Assembly: GCA_900315665.1 (NCBI GenBank) | Contig: OMZX01000002.1 | Coordinates: forward strand, 120,959 to 184,958 | Source of the DNA: an uncultured Eubacteriales bacterium | Lineage (GTDB): Bacteria; Bacillota; Clostridia; Lachnospirales; Lachnospiraceae | DNA: 64,000 nucleotides | Reading direction: 5' to 3' | Shown: positions 42,844-51,379 of the stretch, one piece after another | Layout of the letters: every line of letters starts with the position of its first letter | How positions within the stretch are numbered: the first letter of the stretch is position 1 | Position numbers and translations under genes: made by a program | The notes under the pieces: model-generated | What the model saw: the letters and a program-made list of their open reading frames with translations, nothing else | What the model was told of the DNA's origin: nothing | The model's database searches: none

Positions 42844-43689
42844 TTATTCTGCGTCTATAGCAAGCTTTACGCAGCCGAGGATACCCTGGTCATCATGAAG
42901 GCTTGCTGGTACGATGTAATGATCGATATCCGAGAGTTCTTTCGTCTTTAAATAGCCGTTCAGGTTTTCCAACGTCATCCTGCGGATCAACGGGAAAAGC
43001 TGCGTCTGATGCATCACTCCGCCGCCAAGGATGATGATTTCAGGGCTCAAGGTCAGAATCAATGTATGGAGTGCCTGTGCGATGTAGTAAGCCTCGAGTT
43101 CCCAAACAAAGGCATCATCCTTTAGCTCGATTGCCTTTTTCCCCCACCGGTCCTCAATGGCAGGCCCTGCCGCCAGACCCTCGAAGCAGGTACCATGGAA
43201 CGGACAATGTCCCTTGTAGGTATCCTTCGGATGCACAATCATCTTCATGTGCCCGAGCTCCGGGTGCAGCATGCCATGCAGAAGCCTTCCATTTGTCATA
43301 ACACCGCCGCCGATGCCGGTACCGATCGTCAGATACAGGGCATCCGTCAGGCCCTTTGCCTGTCCGAAGGTCACTTCACCAAGAAGCGAGCCATTGACAT
43401 CCGTATCAAACCCAACCGGGACATGAAGTGCGCTTTTCATGGTACCGACGATATCGAAATTTGCCCATTTAAGCTTAGGCGTCGTCGTGATATAGCCGTA
43501 GGTCTCTGAAGCGGGATTCAAATCGACCGGCCCGAAACAGGCGATTCCCAGCGCCTTAATCTCCTTATCCTTAAAATATTCGATGATCTTCGGCATCGTA
43601 ATCTCCGGTTCAATCGTCGGGATAGAAATCTGCTCATAAATCTTACCGGTCTCATCTGTGCCGCCAGCTTCTAGAGCTCCATACAGCAT
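42844..43689 (-). CDS. ROK-family sugar kinase (fructokinase-like) with a 7-residue deletion
   Basis: 281 aa from the ATG at 43689, which has GGAGG five bases upstream (two earlier in-frame ATGs lack a site). Compared with the ScrK/YdhR fructokinase pattern, most hallmarks are intact: IACFGPVDLN, GFDTDVNG (catalytic Asp), YLTIGTGIGGGV, the zinc site HPELGH...CPFHGTC, and FEGLAAGPAI. At the N-terminus, LEAGGT runs directly into DETGKIYEQI; family members have about seven more residues (of the type KFVCAVG) here, forming the second strand of the nucleotide-phosphate hairpin. The loss is in frame. Activity is therefore doubtful. Confidence 0.85.
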   Translation of the reverse strand: MLYGALEAGGTDETGKIYEQISIPTIEPEITMPKIIEYFKDKEIKALGIACFGPVDLNPASETYGYITTTPKLKWANFDIVGTMKSALHVPVGFDTDVNGSLLGEVTFGQAKGLTDALYLTIGTGIGGGVMTNGRLLHGMLHPELGHMKMIVHPKDTYKGHCPFHGTCFEGLAAGPAIEDRWGKKAIELKDDAFVWELEAYYIAQALHTLILTLSPEIIILGGGVMHQTQLFPLIRRMTLENLNGYLKTKELSDIDHYIVPASLHDDQGILGCVKLAIDAE

Positions 43690-43814
43690 AAACGCCTCCA
43701 TCAATCTTGATTCATTAAGGACAATGCTTCCTTCATCCTACGATCCGTCTCGTAATGCGTTCTGGCGCTTCACGCTCATCCGCACATTTCAAGACAAATA
43801 TTTATAGTTCTATC

Positions 43815-45320
43815 TTATAGCGTCTTGATAAATCGGTCAAAGGCTTTCTGTCCTTCTTCTGTCCTCTTATAAACGCCGGCATCGAGAAGAACTCTAAGGA
43901 ACACATCTCCAATCTCAGCCTTAAGAATAGCATCGATATTATCCTGTCCAAGTGCAATACCTCTATCCTGATAATTTTTTATGAAGCCATCCGCCCAGTC
44001 GGCATGCTTTTTCAGTGCCTCATCGGCACGAATATCCTTTCCATCGAGGATCGCATCTCTAAGCGCAAACATCTCATCCTTTAGTCTCGCCGGAAGCACG
44101 GCAAGTCCCATCACCTCGATAAGACCAATATTTTCCTTCTTGATATGATGGTCGCCGCGCTTCCTTGCGATCGGTGTGATCGTCGAATGGGGCGTACCAT
44201 CAGTCTCCGCAAAGATAAAAGCATCCGGATCTGTATAGCCGCGCCAGCTTACAAGGATATGATCTGCAAGCTCTGCCAGTCTCCCTGTGTCCGTACCGCT
44301 TAGACGAATGACCGACATCGGCCACTTTACGATACCGGCCTTTACATCTTCATAGCCTTTTACCGTAAAGCTTCTTTCCACTGGTGCCTTCGCCATCGCA
44401 AACTCATAATGGCCACCCTGGAAGTGTTCATGTGCAAGGATCGAGCCACCGACGATCGGCAGGTCAGCATTGGAACCTACAAAATAATGCGGGAACTGAC
44501 GCACGAAATCAAAGAGCTTAAGAAACGCGCTCTTGTCAATCTTCATCGGTGTGTGCTTTGCGTTCAACACGATACAGTGCTCGTTATAATAGACGTAGGG
44601 GGAATACTGGAAGCCCCACTCCTGCCCGCAGATTTCGATCGGGATGATCCTATGATTTTCTCTTGCAGGATAATCCACGCGGCCGGCATAGCCCTCGCAC
44701 TCATGGCAAAGCTGGCACTTCGGATACCCGGTCTGCTTTGCTTTACCGGCAGCTGCAATCGCCTTCGGATCCTTCTCCGGCTTTGAGAGATTGATCGTGA
44801 TATCGAGATCTCCATACTCTGTCGCCGTCTTCCATTTGAGATCCTTCCGTACACGATATCGGCGGATATAGTCGGTATCCCGTGAGAACGTATAATACCA
44901 GTTTGTCGCCTCCTCCGGGCTTTCTTCATAGAGTGTATCAAAACGTGCCTGAACTTCCGAAGGCCGCGGTGTCAGATCACCCATGAGCTTCGTATCGAAA
45001 AGATCACGGAACAGTGTCGATTCCCCATCTGTGAGGCCCTTCTCCACGGCATAATCATCGATGTCCTTAAGCACATGTTCAAGATAATCACCGCCCTCGA
45101 TGGTACCGAGCGGATGAAACTTCTTATCCTCCTGCATCTCCGTAAGATCAAAGGGAATGCTGTCCGCTTCCTGAAGCACATCCTCTCTCGTCGCATCGAC
45201 GGCATCGATTCCGAGCTCCCGGATGATCGTATTGAGAGCCCAGATGATATCTCCCTCCTCGATCAGTCCTGTCTTCACACTATACGCACACAAATCCTTG
45301 ATTGCTTCCTGAATTTCCAT
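43815..45320 (-). CDS. galT: UDP-glucose-hexose-1-phosphate uridylyltransferase, class II
   Basis: 501 aa, the long Firmicutes form. It exchanges UMP between UDP-glucose and galactose 1-phosphate. Recognised by the C-rich segment KCQLCHECEGYAGR, HCIVLNAKHTPMKI, FVGSNADLPIVGGSILAHEHFQGGHYEF and the C-terminal KENIGLIEVMGLAVLPARL. Third gene of the galK-galE-galT run, 93 bases after galE, with GGAGAG before the ATG. Confidence 0.95.
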   Translation of the reverse strand: MEIQEAIKDLCAYSVKTGLIEEGDIIWALNTIIRELGIDAVDATREDVLQEADSIPFDLTEMQEDKKFHPLGTIEGGDYLEHVLKDIDDYAVEKGLTDGESTLFRDLFDTKLMGDLTPRPSEVQARFDTLYEESPEEATNWYYTFSRDTDYIRRYRVRKDLKWKTATEYGDLDITINLSKPEKDPKAIAAAGKAKQTGYPKCQLCHECEGYAGRVDYPARENHRIIPIEICGQEWGFQYSPYVYYNEHCIVLNAKHTPMKIDKSAFLKLFDFVRQFPHYFVGSNADLPIVGGSILAHEHFQGGHYEFAMAKAPVERSFTVKGYEDVKAGIVKWPMSVIRLSGTDTGRLAELADHILVSWRGYTDPDAFIFAETDGTPHSTITPIARKRGDHHIKKENIGLIEVMGLAVLPARLKDEMFALRDAILDGKDIRADEALKKHADWADGFIKNYQDRGIALGQDNIDAILKAEIGDVFLRVLLDAGVYKRTEEGQKAFDRFIKTL

Positions 45321-45351
45321 AAGCTCTCCACTATATCAAAATTTAAATATT

Positions 45352-45377
45352 TGCGGCCAATGTTTTCACCGGCCGCA
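45352..45377 (-). other. Hairpin between galE and galT
   Basis: TGCGGCC / GGCCGCA, 12-base loop, with no T-run on the minus strand. Probably an intra-operon stem affecting mRNA stability or partial termination. Confidence 0.45.
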
Positions 45378-45413
45378 TCCTCCCTGTACTCTACATATGA
45401 AAGCCGGATCTTA

Positions 45414-46430
45414 TCAGGAATTGTAACCGTCCGGATTCTTCGACTGCCAGTTCCAGCTGTCACGGCACATATCATCGAGATCGTATTCAGCCTTCCAGCC
45501 AAGCTCCTTTTCCGCTTTCTCAGAGCTTGAATAACAGGTTGGTACATCGCCGTCACGACGCGGACAGATCTTGTACGGAAGCTCCTTACCACAGGCCTTT
45601 TCAAAGGCATGGATAACATCAAGAACGGAATAACCGTGACCGGTACCAAGGTTACAGATGAAAACACCATCGTGTTTTGCGAGGCGCTCAATTGCCTTGA
45701 CGTGACCTCTTGCAAGATCGACAACATGAATATAGTCGCGGACACCTGTGCCATCCGGTGTCGGATAGTCATTGCCGAAGACATTGATGCACGGAAGCTT
45801 GCCGATGGCAACCTGCGCAACATACGGAAGCAGGTTGTTCGGGATACCCTTCGGATCCTCGCCGAGAAGGCCGGACTTATGCGCACCAATCGGATTAAAG
45901 TACCGAAGCAGGATCACATTCCATTCAGGATCCGCTGTATGAATATCGGTAAGGATCTGTTCCTGCATCCATTTCGTCCAGCCATACGGATTTGTGCAGG
46001 TGCCCTTCGGACAGTTTTCCGTAATTGGAATCTCCGCCGGATCACCATATACTGTCGCAGAGGAGGAGAAAATGATATTCTTACAGCCGTGTTTCCGCAT
46101 GACATCCACAAGCTTCAGCGTGCCGCCGATATTTGTCTCATAATATTCAATCGGCTTATGCACAGACTCGCCGACAGCCTTCAGCCCCGCAAAATGAATG
46201 ACGGCATCGATCTTATTTTCTTGAAATACCTTCTCAAGCGCATCCTTGTCCAGCATATCATCCTGGTAGAACTTTACTTTTTTACCAGTAATGCTTTCGA
46301 TCCGGTCAACAGCCTTTTTATTCGAATTATACAGATTATCATAAATGACCACATCATAGCCTGCATCAAGAAGCTCGACGCAGGTATGACTGCCGATATA
46401 GCCTGCACCGCCCGTTACAAGAATATTCAT
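45414..46430 (-). CDS. galE: UDP-glucose 4-epimerase
   Basis: 338-aa short-chain dehydrogenase-type enzyme. It has NILVTGGAGYIGSHTCVELL (NAD-binding GxxGxxG), HFAGLKAVGESV, FSSSATVYG (catalytic Ser), NPYGWTKW (YxxxK; here a Tyr in NPYGWTK) and LRYFNPIGAH. It overlaps galK by four bases (ATGA), and GAGGAGGAG lies in the end of galK, so translation is coupled. Confidence 0.97.
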   Translation of the reverse strand: MNILVTGGAGYIGSHTCVELLDAGYDVVIYDNLYNSNKKAVDRIESITGKKVKFYQDDMLDKDALEKVFQENKIDAVIHFAGLKAVGESVHKPIEYYETNIGGTLKLVDVMRKHGCKNIIFSSSATVYGDPAEIPITENCPKGTCTNPYGWTKWMQEQILTDIHTADPEWNVILLRYFNPIGAHKSGLLGEDPKGIPNNLLPYVAQVAIGKLPCINVFGNDYPTPDGTGVRDYIHVVDLARGHVKAIERLAKHDGVFICNLGTGHGYSVLDVIHAFEKACGKELPYKICPRRDGDVPTCYSSSEKAEKELGWKAEYDLDDMCRDSWNWQSKNPDGYNS

Positions 46431-47629
46431 GATTTCTCCTCCTCTTCAGAAATTGTAAGCTTTTCAGGGCCATCACCGATGCTGACAATATAGAATGTGC
46501 AATCATAGCCAACTGTCCTGCGATATGCATCCCCTACTGTAGCCTTAAAATCTTCAATTGCTTCATCCTTTACGATCGATACCGTGCAGCCGCCGAAGCC
46601 GGCGCCTGTCATACGGGAGCCAAGAACACCAGGTACCTTCCAGGCTTCTTCTGCCAGTACATCAAGCTCCGGACAGCTGACTTCGAAATCATCCCGAAGG
46701 GAAACATGAGATTCATTCATAAGCTTGCCGAAGGTTTCGAGGTCCCCCTTCTTCAGTGCTTCGACTGCCTCCAGCGTACGATTATTTTCATAAACAGCAT
46801 GGCGTGCACGCTTCCGGATGACAGGATCTGTCAGGACGGATTTATTTTTCTCAAATTCCTCATTGGAAAGATCCCCGAGGGTATTGATGCCGCATGCATC
46901 ATGTAAAAGCTTCGTCGCGGTCTCACATTCTCTTCTACGGTCATTGTAGGCGGAGCCGACAAGCTTATGCTTTTTATTCGTATTGGTCACAACAAGCTTC
47001 ATGCCATTCAGGACGACCGGTGCATACTGATAATTTAATGTCGCACAGTCGAGGAAGATCGCATGATCCTTTTTACCCATAGCACTGGCAAACTGATCCA
47101 TGATGCCGCAGTTCATGCCATTGTAATTGTTTTCAGAATACTGTCCGATGAGGGCAAGGTCCTGATTCGTAACCGTAAATCCAAAAAGATCACGAAGGAT
47201 AAAACCAGTCAGTACCTCAAGAGAAGCACTAGAGCTTAAACCGGAGCCGTTTGGAATATTGCCGCATACGACCATATCAAGGCCGCTGTCAAGCTTCATG
47301 CCACGGCCCTCGAACGCCCAGATCACACCCTTCGGATACGCTGTCCAGCTGTCATCGTGCAGTGGTTTTAAGTCATCAAGTGACGTCTCGACGACACCGA
47401 TACGGGAAAGATTCGTGCTGTAAAACCGAAGTTTTCGGTCCTTTCTCTTCTTCGCAACCGCATAAGTGCCAATCGTAAGTGCGCATGGAAATACATGTCC
47501 GCCGTTATAGTCCGTATGCTCACCGATCAGATTGACACGTCCCGGTGCAAAATAGGCATAAGCTCCTTCCAGTGAACCGAACTTCTCCTGAAAAGCCTTC
47601 GCCGCCTCCGTAACAAAGCTTTGATCCAT
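46427..47629 (-). CDS. galK: Galactokinase
   Basis: 400-aa GHMP kinase phosphorylating galactose at C1. Motifs: APGRVNLIGEHTDYNGGHVFPCAL, the ATP loop GNIPNGSGLSSSASLE, GIMDQFASAMGKKDHAIFLDC, and MTGAGFGGCTVSIV. First gene of galK-galE-galT behind a near-consensus promoter, with AAGGAGGG before the ATG. Confidence 0.97.
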   Translation of the reverse strand: MDQSFVTEAAKAFQEKFGSLEGAYAYFAPGRVNLIGEHTDYNGGHVFPCALTIGTYAVAKKRKDRKLRFYSTNLSRIGVVETSLDDLKPLHDDSWTAYPKGVIWAFEGRGMKLDSGLDMVVCGNIPNGSGLSSSASLEVLTGFILRDLFGFTVTNQDLALIGQYSENNYNGMNCGIMDQFASAMGKKDHAIFLDCATLNYQYAPVVLNGMKLVVTNTNKKHKLVGSAYNDRRRECETATKLLHDACGINTLGDLSNEEFEKNKSVLTDPVIRKRARHAVYENNRTLEAVEALKKGDLETFGKLMNESHVSLRDDFEVSCPELDVLAEEAWKVPGVLGSRMTGAGFGGCTVSIVKDEAIEDFKATVGDAYRRTVGYDCTFYIVSIGDGPEKLTISEEEEKS

Positions 47630-47642
47630 TTTGTCCCTCCTT

Positions 47643-47671
47643 AGCAGAGCGCTTCCATTGCTCTGTTATTT
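47643..47671 (-). promoter_or_regulatory. Hairpin/operator-like site in the galK leader
   Basis: Minus-strand ACAGAGC..GCGCTCTGCT hairpin with AATGGAA loop. It includes TGGAAGCGCTCTGC, resembling a LacI/CcpA-family operator (TGnAAnCGnTnnCA) except at the last two bases. It lies between the promoter and the ribosome binding site. Confidence 0.4.
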
Positions 47672-47684
47672 TTATCACAAACTT

Positions 47685-47713
47685 ATTATAAAAATCGATC
47701 TATATACCGTCAA
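47685..47713 (-). promoter_or_regulatory. Promoter of galK-galE-galT
   Basis: Minus-strand TTGACG (47708-47713), a 17-base spacer, TATAAT (47685-47690). Confidence 0.8.
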
Positions 47714-47741
47714 CGCAAAAACGACTGATTCTTATTCAAAA

Positions 47742-48743
47742 TTATCTTCGATTGCTGAGAAAATCCTGATAGATCACATCAATATCCTGTTTATCCGGGA
47801 AGCTCAAAGAAAAAGCCGCAGCCGATCCGGTGGCAACACTATATAAAAAAGCATCCTCATAATTGCCAAAAGCTTTTAAACCATATAGAAAGCCGGCTAC
47901 CATACTGTCACCGGCACCGACCGCATTTACTGCCCGTCCCTTCGGCGCTCGTGCCGTATGCACCGCACCATTTTCATCGACAAGCACTGCGCCCCTGTTT
48001 CCTAGAGAGACCAAAACATTGACAGCGCCACGCCCCTGCAAGGTTCTAGCTGCATCCTCGATATCCTGTTCGAAGTAGAGCTCACGTGAAAAAAGCTCCG
48101 AAAGTTCGTCTTCATTCGGCTTAATGAGAAAAGGATGGTATGGCAGTGTATCAAGAAGTGCCTGCCCGGAGGTATCCACGAGCGTCATGATACCATGTTC
48201 CGGTGCTTCAGGCTTTTCCGTTTCAGGATAACTCGGGAACCAATGCGCACATCTGTCTTCATCCTGAATATTATCACCGGCAATGCCCTTTGCCATCATG
48301 ATGAGCTTTTCGTAGATATCAACCGGTACACCCGTCGGAATCGAACCGCCCAGCACGAGGACATCTCCATCACTAAGAGCAGAAAGTCCTGCCAACAAGG
48401 CATTAACGTCCTCCGGAGAAACCACCGGCCCTTTTCCGTTGATCTCCGTGCCCTCAAAATCCTCAAGCTTCACATTGATCCTGGAATCGCCCTCAACAGG
48501 AATCGGATTCGTAAGAATATCTGCGGCCTGCAAACGCTTGAGAATCTCAGAGCCGACGAAGCCTCCTGTAAAAAGAACCGCCTCAGAGGGAATCGAAAGC
48601 TTTCTCAGCATGATGGAAACATTGAGACCTTTGCCACCCGGCTGCATGTTCTCATGTTCCGTTCGATTTGTTTTTCCAAATTCGAAATTCTTCATCTTGA
48701 CAAAATAATCAAGTGAAGGATTCATCGTGACTGTATAAATCAT
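47742..48743 (-). CDS. pfkB: PfkB-family kinase, 1-phosphofructokinase/tagatose-6-phosphate kinase type
   Basis: 333 aa from the ATG at 48743, two bases past the stop of the upstream gene; the site is weak, so translation is probably coupled. Starts IYTVTMNPSLDYFV with GGKGLNVS, GGSIPTGVP, FLIKPNEDELSELF and the catalytic anion-hole motif NAVGAGDSMVAGF. A ~25-30 residue insertion (DEDRCAHWFPSYPETEKP and beyond, near residues 165-195) is not usual and makes it longer than the ~305-aa family members. FruK-type use is likely, but no fructose PTS or FruR gene is adjacent. Confidence 0.87.
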   Translation of the reverse strand: MIYTVTMNPSLDYFVKMKNFEFGKTNRTEHENMQPGGKGLNVSIMLRKLSIPSEAVLFTGGFVGSEILKRLQAADILTNPIPVEGDSRINVKLEDFEGTEINGKGPVVSPEDVNALLAGLSALSDGDVLVLGGSIPTGVPVDIYEKLIMMAKGIAGDNIQDEDRCAHWFPSYPETEKPEAPEHGIMTLVDTSGQALLDTLPYHPFLIKPNEDELSELFSRELYFEQDIEDAARTLQGRGAVNVLVSLGNRGAVLVDENGAVHTARAPKGRAVNAVGAGDSMVAGFLYGLKAFGNYEDAFLYSVATGSAAAFSLSFPDKQDIDVIYQDFLSNRR

Positions 48744-48747
48744 AGGA

Positions 48748-49386
48748 TTATTTTCTCTTTCTTCCGGCATGACGCACGATATGACGCACATGGAGCCGTG
48801 GCCCCTTTTTATGATATTTTCTTTTCAATGACGGTGAAAGCGCTGTATAGTCTCTGTCAAAAAGAAGTGCGGAGATTTCCGGGTTAAGTATGTCCTCATC
48901 AACCTGTTCCAGAAGCTTTTTTGCGACAGCTCTTTTAGAAAGACCCTCATATTTGTATTGAAGATGCCTTGAAACGAGGGCATTCAGCTCCGACCGCCAT
49001 AAAAGTGACAGCTTTTTTTCAAGACTGCATTTCGAATTTTCCCTTGGCGTACGTAGAAGATAAAAATCCGGTTTCCCCTCGATTTCATCGATGGTAATAA
49101 TCCCCCAGTGGGTCGGTACATGCTCTGCGACATGCTCTGCATGATGACTGCCGACAGCGATAATATTCCGGTCAAAATACTGATCATAGTCCTTTACCTG
49201 ACCGGGCAGTCTTTGATAGGTATCGGCATCCGATTTGATTTCGAGTCCGATGAGCTCTTCTTCTGTCACAATGACTACATCAGCCCGCGAACCGCCCATA
49301 TTTTTTTCTTCGATAATACGTATCCTACCGAGTCTTTCCTCTAGAAAGAAAAAAAGCGGTTCGCGGATATCCTTGTCATACAGCAT
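48748..49386 (-). CDS. PD-(D/E)XK nuclease-like protein (sce7726/MmcB-like)
   Basis: 212 aa. The N-terminal domain has the order of a PD-(D/E)XK fold: a helix with LYDKDIREPL, then GGSRADVVIV (acidic Asp) and LIGLEIKSDADTYQRLPGQVKDY (E-x-K). This looks like the sce7726/MmcB group of putative nucleases. The C-terminal third (ALVSRHLQYKYEGLSKRAVAKKLLEQV) is helical and ends strongly basic, suggesting DNA binding. Function is unknown. GGAG precedes the ATG. It is the first gene of a pair with pfkB, an odd partnership. Confidence 0.65.
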   Translation of the reverse strand: MLYDKDIREPLFFFLEERLGRIRIIEEKNMGGSRADVVIVTEEELIGLEIKSDADTYQRLPGQVKDYDQYFDRNIIAVGSHHAEHVAEHVPTHWGIITIDEIEGKPDFYLLRTPRENSKCSLEKKLSLLWRSELNALVSRHLQYKYEGLSKRAVAKKLLEQVDEDILNPEISALLFDRDYTALSPSLKRKYHKKGPRLHVRHIVRHAGRKRK

Positions 49387-49412
49387 GCTTCACGCTCCAT
49401 TTTGTCAGCTTC

Positions 49413-49441
49413 ACACTACGAGCTTTTTTGAAAATTGTCAA
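49413..49441 (-). promoter_or_regulatory. Promoter of the nuclease-like gene and pfkB
   Basis: Minus-strand TTGACA (49436-49441), a 17-base spacer, TAGTGT (49413-49418). Confidence 0.65.
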
Positions 49442-49448
49442 TATAAAG

Positions 49449-49502
49449 CAGGAGTGATCCGCACAGCGCCATCCTAAAATGTCACTGTTAAGATCACTCC
49501 TG
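49449..49502 (-). terminator. Long hairpin after the SGNH-like gene
   Basis: CAGGAGTGATC / GATCACTCCTG closes an inner ACAGTG/CGCTGT stem, followed on the minus strand by CTTTATATT. Probably the terminator of the gene ending at 49591, though ~90 bases away. Confidence 0.6.
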
Positions 49503-49590
49503 TCAAGCATCAGGCTATCGCCATAGATTCCTTCACCCAGTCGAAAATTTTGCCATAAGGCCATAGCTTTGAAACACATTCTGCAAAGTA

Positions 49591-51198
49591 TTAAGCGCCC
49601 GGACCAGCTGGTGCTGCCGCTGCAGTCGTTTCATCACCGGTGGCCGCCTCTGTTGTCTTAATCTTAATCTTATTTCTGACGACAGACGTTGCATAGCCAG
49701 GGCGATCGGTGCCCTGGGATACCACACCGGCATCTTCCGTTTCGTTTTGAGAACTGTCATCTTCAAGCTCCCAAAGCTGACCGTCAGAAAACTCGTACTT
49801 TACACCATCCTTCTCGATGATCTGTCCCTCCTGATAGCCGCCAGCAGAAGCAGTGGTGGGTGCCGGTGCAGGCGCCTCATTTTCTTCATCAGAAACCTCC
49901 GGACCGAATACGTCCTCTGCCGAGATACCACCGTCATCGGACGAATCATCTTCGGCGCTATCGTCATCAAGTTCTTCGGCACTAAGCTCCTTTACCTCCA
50001 TCGATTCAAACTGGTCATAGGAATCCGGAAGTGTTACATTGCCGGAGAGAATAATCCCTGTGAAGGTGCCGGCTTCCTCCGGTGTGCCAAATACAACAGT
50101 AAGATGGTCCGTCGTGTTTAGATTGTCATTAACCGGGAGAATCTGCTGTGCAGCCTGCATGCCACTATAATCCACAGTATGCCGTCCGAAGGGTTCTCCG
50201 TCGGATGTGATATAGACATCATTGCTTCCGGTCAGATAAGAATAATCGATTCCGAGAACGCCCATGACAGGGTTGCCATCTTCATCCGTCATCATATCCG
50301 CTGTCAATTCATATGTTGTATCATTGACCTCTGTGAATTCGCCTGAGGAAATGTAGACAAAAGAATCCAGGGCTTCGACACCCTCTGTTACCGGTGCGAC
50401 CTCATCCGTAGAAACCGTTGCGCCCGCAGCTGCTTCTTCATCGATTTTTGCAAGTACTGCATCCGCCATAGCCTTCTGGCCATCAGCATTCTGATAAAGA
50501 CCGTCCGTGCCGGCTGTCGATGCTGCATCCGAAAGCGTAGCGCCAAGATCGAGATATACTGCATGGTAGGCATCGGAAAGCGCTGCGATTTCACTCTTGT
50601 TTGCCTGTGCGTTGCCAGAAGCCGCTGTCACGGAAGACGGATCGGAAAGCATGATGAAAGCAGCCTCTGGTGAGGTCGTGCGTATTGCACGAAGCATAGC
50701 TTCATAAAATACCGGAAAGACTTCCGGTGTATCATCCATACCATAAGCAAGGATGACAGCGTCATAAGGATCAACCAGCTGCTTCGCTGTAACATAACCG
50801 CTGTATACGCCATTGCCCTTCGGGAATGTCTCAATATCAAAAGAAACATCTTCGTATTTCTCTGACATCGCTTCCTCGAGCATCGTGATAAAGGAGTTGT
50901 CCGCTGTTTCACCATCCGTGCCATTTAGGAAGCTGTCTCCAAGCACAAGTACATTAACAGACTCTCCCGCTGAAAGCTTCTGATAAAAGCCCTCGGCTGG
51001 TGCAGCCGCCTCCGTCGTTTCTACCGCACTTGTATCTACGACGCTTTCAGATGCCTCTGTTTCCTCCACAGTCTTCTTGCCACTTCCAGAAAAAGCTGCT
51101 GCAAGAACCAAAACAAGTGCCAATGCACCAGTACCACCTGTAATCGCTACTCTATTTTTATGAAAAAATGACTTGAAATCAAACATACCCTTTTGCAT
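49591..51198 (-). CDS. Membrane-anchored SGNH/GDSL-like exported protein
   Basis: 535 aa from the ATG at 51198 (GGCAGGGAG upstream). A short cytoplasmic start and one membrane segment (VAITGGTGALALVLVLAAAF, about 17-36) precede a linker. The SGNH-type domain at ~75-240 has VNVLVLGDSFLNGTDG (GDS block), VILAYGMDD and FIMLSDPSS. The middle (~260-420) has repeated beta-rich units, and the end is acidic (Asp/Glu/Ser, Pro/Ala-rich). Catalytic Ser is in GDS; the DxxH block is not obvious, so enzymatic activity is uncertain. Possibly a cell-wall or polysaccharide esterase. Confidence 0.65.
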   Translation of the reverse strand: MQKGMFDFKSFFHKNRVAITGGTGALALVLVLAAAFSGSGKKTVEETEASESVVDTSAVETTEAAAPAEGFYQKLSAGESVNVLVLGDSFLNGTDGETADNSFITMLEEAMSEKYEDVSFDIETFPKGNGVYSGYVTAKQLVDPYDAVILAYGMDDTPEVFPVFYEAMLRAIRTTSPEAAFIMLSDPSSVTAASGNAQANKSEIAALSDAYHAVYLDLGATLSDAASTAGTDGLYQNADGQKAMADAVLAKIDEEAAAGATVSTDEVAPVTEGVEALDSFVYISSGEFTEVNDTTYELTADMMTDEDGNPVMGVLGIDYSYLTGSNDVYITSDGEPFGRHTVDYSGMQAAQQILPVNDNLNTTDHLTVVFGTPEEAGTFTGIILSGNVTLPDSYDQFESMEVKELSAEELDDDSAEDDSSDDGGISAEDVFGPEVSDEENEAPAPAPTTASAGGYQEGQIIEKDGVKYEFSDGQLWELEDDSSQNETEDAGVVSQGTDRPGYATSVVRNKIKIKTTEAATGDETTAAAAPAGPGA

Positions 51199-51242
51199 AG
51201 TACTCCCTGCCTGTATGGCATGAAAAATAAGGTTTATTACGA

Positions 51243-51276
51243 TAAAAGACTGCCACAAATCTGTGACAGTCTTTTC
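51243..51276 (-). terminator. Terminator of tRNA-Thr
   Basis: AAAAGACTGTCACA / TGTGGCAGTCTTTT, loop GATT, directly after the tRNA; nearly perfect stem ending in TTTTATC on the minus strand. Confidence 0.9.
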
Positions 51277-51277
51277 G

Positions 51278-51350
51278 AGCTACTGACCAGACTTGAACTG
51301 GTGACCTTCTGATTACGAATCAGATGCACTACCAACTGTGCTACAGTAGC
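51278..51350 (-). tRNA. tRNA-Thr (anticodon CGT)
   Basis: 73 bases. Acceptor GCTACTG/CAGTAGC; anticodon arm TCTGA-TTCGTAA-TCAGA with anticodon CGT, reading ACG; T arm ACCAG-TTCAAGT-CTGGT. The discriminator base is T and CCA is not encoded. Confidence 0.95.
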
Positions 51351-51379
51351 ATGTCCTTTTGCTTCCGAACAGCCTGTTT

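Noticed and set aside
49376-49579. A 67-aa open frame in the gap between the nuclease-like and SGNH-like genes
   Set aside because: It covers the promoter of the nuclease-like gene and the long hairpin, and lacks a ribosome binding site.
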